From Desulfobulbaceae bacterium UBA2775 (lineage in GTDB: Bacteria > Desulfobacterota > Desulfobulbia > Desulfobulbales > Desulfocapsaceae): DNA of 6,332 nt. Numbering within the stretch: the stretch's first letter is position 1; every line of letters starts with the position of its first letter. The notes beneath the pieces were generated by a model that saw only the letters and a program-made list of their open reading frames with translations, did no database searches and was not told the origin of the DNA. The translations under genes and the position numbers were made by a program. Shown one piece after another: positions 1 to 6,018 of this stretch. The stretch covers positions 9,633 through 15,964 of the forward strand of contig DEIL01000241.1 in NCBI GenBank assembly GCA_002352445.1, read 5' to 3'.

Positions 1-78
1 AACGTCCTCGCAGGCTGTGGATTGCTGTGTCAACACTCCTCCGAATCCCTTTCTTTCCGGATAATACATGACTTTCAT
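1..78 (-). CDS. N-terminus of a third gene in the minus-strand operon, truncated by the window edge; product unknown
   Basis: An open frame starts with ATG at 78-76 and runs without a stop for 26 codons to the left edge; the protein begins MKVMYYPERKGF. The start overlaps the TGA of the epimerase gene (77-75) as ATGA, the usual sign of translational coupling. An AGGA Shine-Dalgarno core lies at 88-85, six bases upstream. A second in-frame ATG at 69-67 is possible but is placed less well. The visible residues match no family I recognise, so no function is given. Context (directly after an endopeptidase and a dipeptide epimerase) would suit a peptidase or another peptide-catabolism enzyme, but that is inference only. 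The fragment is short, yet the overlap, ribosome site and open frame agree. Confidence 0.6.
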   Translation of the reverse strand, partial: MKVMYYPERKGFGGVLTQQSTACEDV

Positions 79-1160
79 ATAAATTCCTGTACGGTTATTG
101 CCTCTATTCCAAGTCCGGGGTCGTCAGAAAAGCAGACTCGGGATCCCCGGTAAGATATTCCCCCTGATGCCGGGTTTGAGCTGCAGAAAAGTGGCGCATC
201 CAGATCATATTTATCGATAACCGTCCGGCTTACCGCCAGGTGAGCTGCCGCCGATACGCTGATATGGCATTCCATCATTGAACCGATCATGCATGGTATA
301 CCCGCAGTTTCGGCAATCGAGGCAATTTTCAATCCATTGTATATGCCGCCGCACTTCATAAGTTTGATATTAAGCCCATCCACCGCATTCATTCCGATCA
401 ACTCCAGAGCATCCCGGGGAGAGAATACACTCTCATCGGCATAGACGGGGAAAGCAACATTGTCTCTGACATAGCGCATACCTTCAAAGTCGCGAGCAGG
501 AACAGGCTGTTCCATAAGTTCAATAACTACTCCTCTGCGCTCCAGTTCCCTGCCGACCTGCACAGCTTCTTTGGCACTCCAGCCCTGGTTGGCATCAATC
601 CTGATGCGGGTCTCGCTGCCGACAGCCTCCTGGATCAGCTCGAGACGCCGAATGTCCAGTTCAGGATCACCGCCAACCTTGATTTTTAATGTATCAAAAC
701 CACGACCCAGTCTTTCTTTGCTCTCGGCGATCATCTTTTCCGGGGTGTCAATGGAGACTGTAATGTCCGTTTCAACATTACAGGTCATGCCGCCAAGTAG
801 CCGGTATAGGGGAATATCCAGGGATTTTGCCAACAGGTCATAAATCGCCATGTCCACTGCCGCCTTGGCAGACATATTGCCGATGATACAACTGTTCAGG
901 CGCTGGAAAATTTTTTCCCAGTCAGCGATTTCCATGCCGATGAGACTGTCCCCTATATGCTCAATCCCTCCAACAATAGAAGAGACTGTTTCCCCCGTTA
1001 TCACCGCCACCGGCGCAGCGCTGCCAAAGCCGATCTGACCGGAATCCGTGAGAACAGTGACAATAATATTCTCAATCTGATCAATAGACCTGAGTGCGGT
1101 TTTGAAGGTAGTTACAAGGGGAATGGAGATAACCTGACTTTTAATACCGGTAATTTTCAT
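75..1160 (-). CDS. L-Ala-D/L-Glu dipeptide epimerase (enolase superfamily, YkfB/YcjG-like)
   Basis: This 361-residue cytoplasmic enzyme should invert the alpha-carbon of the glutamate in L-Ala-D-Glu, a murein-derived dipeptide, to give L-Ala-L-Glu. The N-terminal capping domain covers about residues 1-125 and the TIM barrel the rest. Visible catalytic features are the acid/base pair K159-I-K161, metal ligands D189 (in RIDAN), E218 (in EQP) and D242 (in ADES), the second-face lysine K266 (NIKLMKCGG), and the D319-L-D321 pair. In characterised Ala-Glu epimerases such a DxD motif binds the dipeptide amino group. R24 sits where the Bacillus enzyme has a substrate-binding arginine in the mobile loop. 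The DxD motif separates it from muconate cycloisomerases, mandelate racemases and o-succinylbenzoate synthases. The start ATG follows a GAGGA site at 1172-1168 that overlaps the upstream stop; only 10 bp separate it from the endopeptidase gene, so they are co-transcribed. A related dipeptide specificity cannot be excluded. Confidence 0.93.
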   Translation of the reverse strand: MKITGIKSQVISIPLVTTFKTALRSIDQIENIIVTVLTDSGQIGFGSAAPVAVITGETVSSIVGGIEHIGDSLIGMEIADWEKIFQRLNSCIIGNMSAKAAVDMAIYDLLAKSLDIPLYRLLGGMTCNVETDITVSIDTPEKMIAESKERLGRGFDTLKIKVGGDPELDIRRLELIQEAVGSETRIRIDANQGWSAKEAVQVGRELERRGVVIELMEQPVPARDFEGMRYVRDNVAFPVYADESVFSPRDALELIGMNAVDGLNIKLMKCGGIYNGLKIASIAETAGIPCMIGSMMECHISVSAAAHLAVSRTVIDKYDLDAPLFCSSNPASGGISYRGSRVCFSDDPGLGIEAITVQEFI

Positions 1161-1170
1161 ATCACTGTCC

Positions 1171-1953
1171 TCAATCTCCGTAACGATTAACAGAAATAAA
1201 GGTCTGCAGATGGTGGCTGCTGAAATCCAGGTCTGTTTTTCTAAAACTGTTGCATCTTATCCAGCCGCTGGCATGAATAAAACGTTGATCGCCAAGTGAA
1301 ATGGCCACATGGGTAACACGCTCTGGAGTCTTACCGAAAAAAAGAAGATCTGCAGGTTGTGCCTGGCGGTAGTCGGTGGAAAGCAGATTGCTTTGCTGCT
1401 GTTGCCATGAATCACGGGGTATTACAACACCATGCAGGCTGAAAACTGTCTGCACAAAGCCCGAGCAATCAAATCCTTTGGGGCTCCTGCCACCCCAGGC
1501 ATACTGGTAACCGAGAAATTCCCGGGCCAGACTAAGGATATTCTCCGTGGATAAGCCGGGGAAAGTACTAAAATGTCTCTTTTCCGCCCATCCTGTGGTG
1601 CGATCCGGTAAAGCTATTCTGTACCAGCTCTCGTCTTCGTCCACCGTCATCAGAGTAGAGCCGATAACAGCATCTCTGACACCTTTAGAAGAGGTGGATG
1701 GTTCCCTATGGATAACCACAAAATGACTCCTTACCATTATCTCTTTACCACGCTGGATTTCTCCCCGGTAGACCTGATCCGTTGAAATCCAGCTTTCATA
1801 ACCATCTGCCTGTCGTATCCTGGAAAAGAGGGGATGATGTTCAAAAATTTCTACCCGCTCACCAAGGATGCCCTGGGACGTTACCTCGCTGGCGTAAGAA
1901 GGTTCACTGTAATGATTTGAAACACTGACATTAATAGTACCATTGGGGGTCAT
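1171..1953 (-). CDS. NlpC/P60 (C40) gamma-D-glutamyl-L-diamino acid endopeptidase with bacterial SH3 domains, YkfC-like
   Basis: The 260-residue protein is a cysteine peptidase expected to hydrolyse the bond between D-Glu and the diamino acid in free murein peptides, releasing L-Ala-D-Glu. Two SH3b-like segments lie at about residues 20-65 (with DGYESW) and 72-130 (with DESWYRI and TTGWAE). The NlpC/P60 domain follows from about 135 to the end. The catalytic residues are visible: C163 in FDCSGFV, H215 in THVAISL and H227 in FIHASG. Y52 of DGYE may be the SH3 tyrosine that lines the active site in YkfC-type enzymes; this is tentative. There is no signal peptide or lipobox, so the protein should act in the cytosol on imported peptides rather than on the sacculus. 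I place the start at ATG 1953 because AGGAG at 1963-1959 precedes it by five bases; a frame extension to TTG 1983 lacks a good site. The next gene, the epimerase, uses its expected product. Confidence 0.9.
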   Translation of the reverse strand: MTPNGTINVSVSNHYSEPSYASEVTSQGILGERVEIFEHHPLFSRIRQADGYESWISTDQVYRGEIQRGKEIMVRSHFVVIHREPSTSSKGVRDAVIGSTLMTVDEDESWYRIALPDRTTGWAEKRHFSTFPGLSTENILSLAREFLGYQYAWGGRSPKGFDCSGFVQTVFSLHGVVIPRDSWQQQQSNLLSTDYRQAQPADLLFFGKTPERVTHVAISLGDQRFIHASGWIRCNSFRKTDLDFSSHHLQTFISVNRYGD

Positions 1954-1958
1954 ACTTT

Positions 1959-1963
1959 CTCCT
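1959..1963 (-). promoter_or_regulatory. Ribosome binding site that fixes the start of the NlpC/P60 gene
   Basis: On the minus strand AGGAG is followed by a five-base spacer (AAAGT) and ATG at 1953-1951. The alternative TTG at 1983-1981, which would add ten residues, has only a weak purine stretch upstream. The shorter protein is therefore preferred. Confidence 0.8.
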
Positions 1964-2034
1964 AATTCAAATCCCAAATCCAAAGAGGCTTCTCACGCAC
2001 CACAAGAATATCAAGCAAGTGGTTCCAAAACAAC

Positions 2035-2060
2035 AAAAAAAGGGCTTCCAGACTGGAAAC
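2035..2060 (-). promoter_or_regulatory. Palindrome plus T-tract in the minus-operon leader: operator or attenuator
   Basis: On the minus strand a 7-bp stem, GTTTCCA/TGGAAGC (one G-T wobble, 3-base loop GTC), is followed after two bases by seven T residues (2041-2035). The core TTCCAG-T-CTGGAA is a perfect 13-bp palindrome at 2046-2058. It could be a weak intrinsic terminator acting as an attenuator about 80 bases before the endopeptidase start codon. It could equally be a dimeric repressor site near a transcription start, since a TATAAG hexamer lies at 2068-2063 just upstream. No matching -35 is evident, so the promoter itself is uncertain. Confidence 0.35.
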
Positions 2061-2103
2061 ATCTTATAAAAAAATTGTGCGAATAACATTAGTAACATCA
2101 AAT

Positions 2104-2125
2104 AATTGACTCAAATTTGTCAATT
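2104..2125. promoter_or_regulatory. Inverted repeat AATTGAC-N8-GTCAATT, candidate operator
   Basis: The arms AATTGAC (2104-2110) and GTCAATT (2119-2125) are perfect reverse complements of 7 bp. The site lies upstream of both divergent operons. A related repeat with the same AATTGA/TCAATT half-sites occurs at 2192-2214, which favours a shared binding protein over chance. No regulator gene is in the window. Confidence 0.35.
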
Positions 2126-2157
2126 TCCATAACCCTTCTCAAGGAATGGGAAAGCTG

Positions 2158-2186
2158 TTGACATTTGTTTTAGCGTTTTGTAGCGT
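2158..2186 (+). promoter_or_regulatory. Candidate sigma-70 promoter for the transporter operon
   Basis: A perfect -35 hexamer TTGACA (2158-2163) is followed, after 17 bases, by TAGCGT (2181-2186), which keeps the first, second and last bases of the -10 consensus. Transcription would begin near 2193, about 90 bases before the binding-protein start. An alternative is TATATT at 2213-2218 with a poor -35 (TTTAAT, 2190-2195). Either way the inverted repeat at 2192-2214 would overlap or adjoin the start site, a typical repressor position. Confidence 0.35.
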
Positions 2187-2191
2187 GAGTT

Positions 2192-2214
2192 TAATTGACA
2201 GCAATTATCAATTA
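2192..2214. promoter_or_regulatory. Inverted repeat TAATTGA-N9-TCAATTA, second candidate operator
   Basis: The arms at 2192-2198 and 2208-2214 are perfect 7-bp reverse complements. The half-sites match those of the repeat at 2104-2125, with a spacing different by one base. A further overlapping inverted pair, TCAAT-TAT-ATTGA, spans 2208-2220. The site lies just downstream of the proposed transporter promoter. Confidence 0.35.
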
Positions 2215-2274
2215 TATTGACAAAGGTCTTGGGAAAGTCTGTTCTTCTGATGAGGAGAACAAAAAAACAACAAT

Positions 2275-2281
2275 AGGGAGG
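2275..2281 (+). promoter_or_regulatory. Strong ribosome binding site of the binding-protein gene
   Basis: AGGGAGG precedes ATG 2286 by four bases. It is the strongest such site in the plus-strand operon and contrasts with the lack of one before the first permease gene, in keeping with high production of the periplasmic component. Confidence 0.75.
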
Positions 2282-2285
2282 AAAA

Positions 2286-3884
2286 ATGAAGATTTTCAAA
2301 AAATTACTTCTGAGTGTGGCGGCAGTTGCGCTTCTTGTAACGGCTAATCCCGTATATGCAAAAACGCCGGCAAACATGCTGGTGATTGCCAATCGGATTG
2401 ACGATATCACAACCCTTGACCCGGCCCAGTCCTTTGAATTTGCCGGCTCTGACCTCATCCGTAACGTATATGGCAAGCTGGTCAATTTTGACCCGGCCGA
2501 TCTTAGTAAAGGCTATGGACCCGATCTTGCCGAAAGCTGGACAGTATCTGAAGACGGTAGAACCATTACCTTCAAGATGCGTCCCGGAGTAAAATTTCAT
2601 TCCGGTAATCCGGTAACGGCAAAAGATGCTGTATTTAGCCTGCAGCGGGCAGTTAAACTCAATAAAACTCCTGCATTTATTCTAACCCAATTTGGATTTT
2701 CCGTGGAGAATGCGGATCAGGCTATCAAACTGATTGATGACATGACGTTCTCGATCACCACAGATGAAAAATATGCTACCTCCTTTGTGATGAACTGCCT
2801 TACCTCTACCATTGGTGGTATTGTCGATTCCAAAACCGTCCTGGCACATGAAAAAGATGGTGATATGGGGAATGACTGGCTGAAAACCAATTCTGCAGGA
2901 TCCGGAGCTTATATACTGGTCAACTGGAAACCCAATGAGTCCTACTCGCTAAAAGCCAATCCTGATTTTTATCAGGGTGCGCCGCAGATGAAGAAGGTAA
3001 TTGTACGTCATATAATGGAATCAGCAACCCAACGGTTGCTGCTTGAAAAAGGTGATATAGATCTGGCACGAAATCTCAATCCCCAGGACATCGCCTCCAT
3101 TAAAAAGAAATCCGATCTGGCGGTATACGATGACCTCCGCGGTCGCATCATGTATATTTCCATGAACCAGAAAGATCCGAATCTTGCCAACCCCAAGATT
3201 GTTAAGGCCTTGAAATACCTCATTGATTATGAAGGTATGCAAAATTCATTTCTCAAGGGACAATACAAGGTTCACCAGGCATTTCTACCGCGCACCTATC
3301 TTGGTGAAATTTCTGACATGCCCTATAGCTTTGACGTTGCCAAAGGTAAAGCCCTGTTGAAAGAAGCAGGAGTAGCTGACGGCTTCGAATTGAAGATCAA
3401 TGTTCGTGAGGCCCAGGAACGTATTGAAATTGCCCAGTCCATTCAGAACACCTTTGGCCAGGCGGGTATCAAGGTTACTCTGGAAGTAGGTACAGGTAAA
3501 CAGACACTGGCTGTGTATCGTGCCCGTGAGCACCAGATTTACGTGGGTGCCTGGGGACCGGATTATCCGGATCCGAATACCAATGCCGGAACATTTGCCT
3601 ATAACCCTGATAACTCCGACGAGATCAAAGCAACAGGGCTTCTGGCTTATCGTAATGCATGGTATCTCCCGGAAATGTCTAAGGCTACCAAGGCAGCAGT
3701 TAAGGAAGGAGACCGGGATAAGCGTGCGGCCATGTACCAGGCCATTCAACGTGAACATCAGGAACGTGCACCATTTGCTATCATGTTCCAGAAAGTTGAA
3801 CAGACAGGTATGCGCGCTAACGTGAAAGGTCTGAATACAGGTGGTGCAATCACTGCCGTATCTTATTGGCCAATTACCAAATAA
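2286..3884 (+). CDS. ABC transporter periplasmic peptide-binding protein, solute-binding family 5 (DppA/OppA type)
   Basis: The 532-residue protein captures peptides in the periplasm and delivers them to the DppBC-type permease encoded downstream. The N-terminus is a Sec signal peptide: a basic start (MKIFKK), a hydrophobic core to about residue 19, and a probable cut after VYA at residue 25. No cysteine follows the site, so it is soluble rather than a lipoprotein. The family 5 signature spans about 82-121 (AESW, DGRTITFKMRPGVKFHSG, TAKDAVFSLQR). Other family marks are SGAYIL near 205-210, the PKIVKALKYLID segment at 303-314, and WGPDYPDP at 423-430. Length is normal for the family. The start is fixed by AGGGAGG upstream. 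The ligand cannot be read from the sequence; the divergent endopeptidase and epimerase suggest murein tri- or tetrapeptides. The gene is followed by a stem-loop and a terminator before the permease genes. Confidence 0.93.
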   Translation: MKIFKKLLLSVAAVALLVTANPVYAKTPANMLVIANRIDDITTLDPAQSFEFAGSDLIRNVYGKLVNFDPADLSKGYGPDLAESWTVSEDGRTITFKMRPGVKFHSGNPVTAKDAVFSLQRAVKLNKTPAFILTQFGFSVENADQAIKLIDDMTFSITTDEKYATSFVMNCLTSTIGGIVDSKTVLAHEKDGDMGNDWLKTNSAGSGAYILVNWKPNESYSLKANPDFYQGAPQMKKVIVRHIMESATQRLLLEKGDIDLARNLNPQDIASIKKKSDLAVYDDLRGRIMYISMNQKDPNLANPKIVKALKYLIDYEGMQNSFLKGQYKVHQAFLPRTYLGEISDMPYSFDVAKGKALLKEAGVADGFELKINVREAQERIEIAQSIQNTFGQAGIKVTLEVGTGKQTLAVYRAREHQIYVGAWGPDYPDPNTNAGTFAYNPDNSDEIKATGLLAYRNAWYLPEMSKATKAAVKEGDRDKRAAMYQAIQREHQERAPFAIMFQKVEQTGMRANVKGLNTGGAITAVSYWPITK

Positions 3885-3901
3885 CCATCACTATTCACTA
3901 A

Positions 3902-3937
3902 GAGCTTGTCCGGGAATAGGCATTCTCGGACAAGCTC
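3902..3937 (+). repeat. 16-bp stem-loop just after the binding-protein gene
   Basis: Bases 3902-3917 pair with 3922-3937 around a four-base loop (AGGC): fifteen Watson-Crick pairs and one G-U. The outer arm is GAGCTTGTCCG/CGGACAAGCTC. It begins 17 bases after the stop codon and is not followed by a T-tract, so it is not itself an intrinsic terminator. Stem-loops at this place in ABC operons can block 3' exonuclease decay and stabilise the binding-protein message. Its length and symmetry would also suit a dispersed REP-like or miniature element; only one copy is in the window. Confidence 0.75.
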
Positions 3938-3957
3938 CTAGCACTTCAATCAAAGGA

Positions 3958-4000
3958 TAAGGGGTGGGAAGTATTGTGTTATCCCGCCCCTTGCTTTTTT
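3958..4000 (+). terminator. Intrinsic terminator between the binding-protein and permease genes
   Basis: AAGGGGTGGGA (3959-3969) pairs with TCCCGCCCCTT (3982-3992), giving an 11-bp G/C-rich stem with one U-G pair and a 12-base loop. It is followed by GC and six T residues (3995-4000), the classic rho-independent form. It lies inside the transporter operon, so it probably ends most transcripts after the binding-protein gene and lets a fraction read through. A separate promoter for the permease genes would have to lie in the 27 bases before 4028 or inside the hairpins, which seems unlikely. Confidence 0.85.
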
Positions 4001-4027
4001 CTTCTCTCCTCTGGTTTTTAAAAAGCA

Positions 4028-5086
4028 ATGGCTATAGAAAACAGATCCGGCAACAGGCGAAGAAGAGCATCTATTCCTCCGTGGCTGCAGGGAATTGGCA
4101 GCACCCTCTTCACCGTACTGATCACCATGGTCGGTCTACTCTTTGTCACCTTTATCATCGGCAGGGTCATGCCGATCGACCCTGTTCTTGCCATCGTTGG
4201 TGAAAGTGCTTCCCGGGCAACCTATGACGCAGCCTATCAGGAACTCGGGTTGGATAAACCGTTGCTTGTTCAATTTTTTATCTTTCTACTGGATATTGCC
4301 CAGGGAAATTTTGGTGAGTCACTGCTCACGGCACGACCAGTGTCGCAGGATCTTCTCCGTGTTTTTCCAGCCACATTTGAACTTGCTACTGTTGGAACGT
4401 TCTTTGGTGTTTTACTGGGTGTCCCGTTAGGTGTATTGGCGGCAGTAAAGCGGGGAAGCTGGATTGACCATATCGCCCGGGTAGTGGCCCTCATTGGCTA
4501 TTCCATGCCGGTATTCTGGATCGGCCTTATCGGCTTGCTGGTTTTTTATGGAAAACTTGGCTGGATCGGCGGGCCGGGGAGGCTCGATATTTTCTACGTC
4601 GATATGGTGCCCAATATTACCGGTATGATTTTAGTAGACAGTCTGCTTATGGGAGACATGGATATTTTCCGGAATGCCATCTCACATATTGTCCTGCCTG
4701 CCGCATTGCTGGCCTATTATTCACTGGCTTATATCTCCCGCATGACACGTTCTTTTATGCTGGAACAGCTTGACCAGGAATATATCATCACTGCACAGGT
4801 CAAAGGATTGTCGGCAAATGCCGTGATCTGGCGTCATGCCTTCGGCAATGTAAAGGTACCGCTGGTAACCGTTATCGCGCTTTCATATGCGGCGCTGTTA
4901 GAGGGCTCTGTGTTGACTGAAACCATTTTTTCCTGGCCCGGTATCGGTTCCTATATTACCACAGCTCTCCTTTCCGCCGATATGAATGCAGTTCTTGGTG
5001 GAACCGTCATAGTTGGTCTGGTATTCGTCTGTCTGAATATCTTTTCAGACCTGCTTTATAAATTTTTCGATCCGAGGGCAAAATGA
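4028..5086 (+). CDS. ABC peptide transporter inner-membrane permease, DppB/OppB type
   Basis: The 352-residue protein is one of the two transmembrane subunits of the importer. Hydrophobic segments lie at about 24-45, 115-140, 150-174, 218-236, 277-295 and 322-345, the six-helix pattern of the DppB group. The cytoplasmic EAA loop that docks to the ATPase is at about 253-281 (QVKGLSANAVIWRHAFGN). The family signature FSWPGIG is at 301-307. An extra basic N-terminal stretch (NRRRRAS) precedes the first helix and makes the protein slightly long. ATG 4028 is the first possible start because an in-frame TAA lies at 4019-4021, and no other initiation codon falls before helix one. No clear Shine-Dalgarno sequence precedes it (only AAAAAGCA), and a terminator lies just upstream, so expression is probably lower than that of the binding protein. 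The stop overlaps the next gene as ATGA. Confidence 0.94.
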   Translation: MAIENRSGNRRRRASIPPWLQGIGSTLFTVLITMVGLLFVTFIIGRVMPIDPVLAIVGESASRATYDAAYQELGLDKPLLVQFFIFLLDIAQGNFGESLLTARPVSQDLLRVFPATFELATVGTFFGVLLGVPLGVLAAVKRGSWIDHIARVVALIGYSMPVFWIGLIGLLVFYGKLGWIGGPGRLDIFYVDMVPNITGMILVDSLLMGDMDIFRNAISHIVLPAALLAYYSLAYISRMTRSFMLEQLDQEYIITAQVKGLSANAVIWRHAFGNVKVPLVTVIALSYAALLEGSVLTETIFSWPGIGSYITTALLSADMNAVLGGTVIVGLVFVCLNIFSDLLYKFFDPRAK

Positions 5087-6018
5087 GTATGAGTACAGAA
5101 CTCCCTCAAAAACCTTCAAGTCTGTATGAATGGCTGACAACGGATACACCTACTTCCCGCAAACAGGCAAGACTTTCCTCCTGGTACCGGTCATGGCTTG
5201 AATTACGCTCTAATCCCATGGCTATGTTCGGGATAGCTATACTTCTGGCACTGGTGCTGATAGCGTGGTTCGCCCCACTACTGGCACCACAGAGTCCTTT
5301 CACCCAGGATCTTGCCGCACGCCTTACTCCACCCGGTGAAGGTGGTTATATTTTAGGCTCGGATTCGCTGGGAAGGGACATTCTGAGCAGACTCATCTAT
5401 GGGTCCCGCATTACCCTGTATATTGTTTCACTGGTTGCCCTTATGGCACCCATTGTCGGGTTGTTTGTAGGTACGGCTGCTGGTTATCTCGGGGGCTGGA
5501 TTGATGTAACCTTGATGCGTATTACCGATATTTTCCTGGCATTCCCAAAACTGATACTTGCCCTGGCATTTGTTTCCGCTCTCGGTGCCGGCATTGAAAA
5601 CGCTGTGCTGGCAATTGTCCTGACCTCCTGGCCGCCCTATGCCAGAATTGCCCGGGCTGAAACCCTCACCATCCGTAATGCCGATTTTATCCACGCTATA
5701 AAATTGCAGGGAGCAGGCGCTTTGCGCATCATTACCCGCCATATATGGCCCCTCTGTATCTCTTCGCTTGTTATCCGGGTGACACTGGATATGGCTGGTA
5801 TTATTCTCACCGCCGCCGGCCTTGGCTTTCTTGGCCTCGGCGCGCAACCGCCGTCACCGGAATGGGGTGCCATGATCTCCGCCGGGCGCAAGTTTATTCT
5901 TGACCACTGGTGGGTGGCAACCATGCCCGGACTGGCTATTTTTATCGTGTCCCTTGCCTTTAACCTGTTAGGTGACGGTCTTCGCGATGTACTCGATCCA
6001 AAGAAAAATTCAAAATGA
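5083..6018 (+). CDS. ABC peptide transporter inner-membrane permease, DppC/OppC type
   Basis: The 311-residue protein is the second transmembrane subunit and pairs with the DppB-type protein. It has the usual cytoplasmic N-terminal arm with a first helix at about 48-68, then the GSDSLGRDILSRLIYGSR motif (92-109) that marks DppC proteins. Further hydrophobic segments lie at about 112-135, 150-168, 173-181, 225-252 and 278-297. The EAA loop is at about 205-223 (AIKLQGAGALRIITRHIWP) and the signature GLGFLGLGAQPPSPEWG at 246-262. The start ATG at 5083 overlaps the previous stop (ATGA) and has GAGGG at 5074-5078; a second ATG two codons later (5089) is also possible. The end overlaps the ATPase start, again as ATGA, so the three genes are likely translationally coupled. 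Confidence 0.94.
   Translation: MSMSTELPQKPSSLYEWLTTDTPTSRKQARLSSWYRSWLELRSNPMAMFGIAILLALVLIAWFAPLLAPQSPFTQDLAARLTPPGEGGYILGSDSLGRDILSRLIYGSRITLYIVSLVALMAPIVGLFVGTAAGYLGGWIDVTLMRITDIFLAFPKLILALAFVSALGAGIENAVLAIVLTSWPPYARIARAETLTIRNADFIHAIKLQGAGALRIITRHIWPLCISSLVIRVTLDMAGIILTAAGLGFLGLGAQPPSPEWGAMISAGRKFILDHWWVATMPGLAIFIVSLAFNLLGDGLRDVLDPKKNSK

Larger units (their letters stand above)
1954..2285. other. Divergent intergenic region (about 330 bp) carrying the leaders of both operons
   Basis: This stretch separates the two operons and contains no convincing gene. It is A/T-rich and should hold both promoters. Notable content: an inverted repeat AATTGAC-N8-GTCAATT at 2104-2125; a second, TAATTGA-N9-TCAATTA, at 2192-2214; four copies of TTGACA (plus strand at 2158, 2195 and 2217, minus strand at 2123-2118); a 13-bp palindrome at 2046-2058; and a direct repeat TAACAT at 2084-2089 and 2093-2098. 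Short frames crossing the region have no family signature and overlap the start of the binding-protein gene, so I treat them as chance. Confidence 0.7.

Noticed and set aside
75..1160. Muconate cycloisomerase, mandelate racemase or o-succinylbenzoate synthase
   Set aside because: The DxD motif at 319-321, R24 and the MIGSMMECHIS segment fit Ala-Glu epimerases, as does the adjacent endopeptidase.
2141..2170. Sigma-54 promoter suggested by TGGGAAAGCTGTTGAC
   Set aside because: The GG at 2148-2149 is not followed by GC at the required spacing, so the -12 element is missing.
2120..2485. 121-codon minus-strand frame crossing the intergenic region into the binding-protein gene
   Set aside because: Most of it is antisense to the signal peptide and mature start of the binding protein, and it has no family signature.
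3285..3758. Minus-strand frame of 157 codons inside the binding-protein gene
   Set aside because: It is antisense to conserved family 5 sequence and has no recognisable domain or supported start.
2286..3884. Nickel- or glutathione-specific binding protein
   Set aside because: Nothing in the sequence or the neighbours supports either; family 5 ligands cannot be told from these motifs alone.
3964..4203. 79-codon plus-strand frame across the terminator and the start of the first permease
   Set aside because: It starts within the terminator stem, has no ribosome site, and overlaps the permease gene in another frame.
5428..5847. Minus-strand frame of 139 codons inside the DppC-type permease gene
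   Set aside because: It lies antisense to a gene with clear family motifs, has no signature of its own, and its composition fits a shadow frame.
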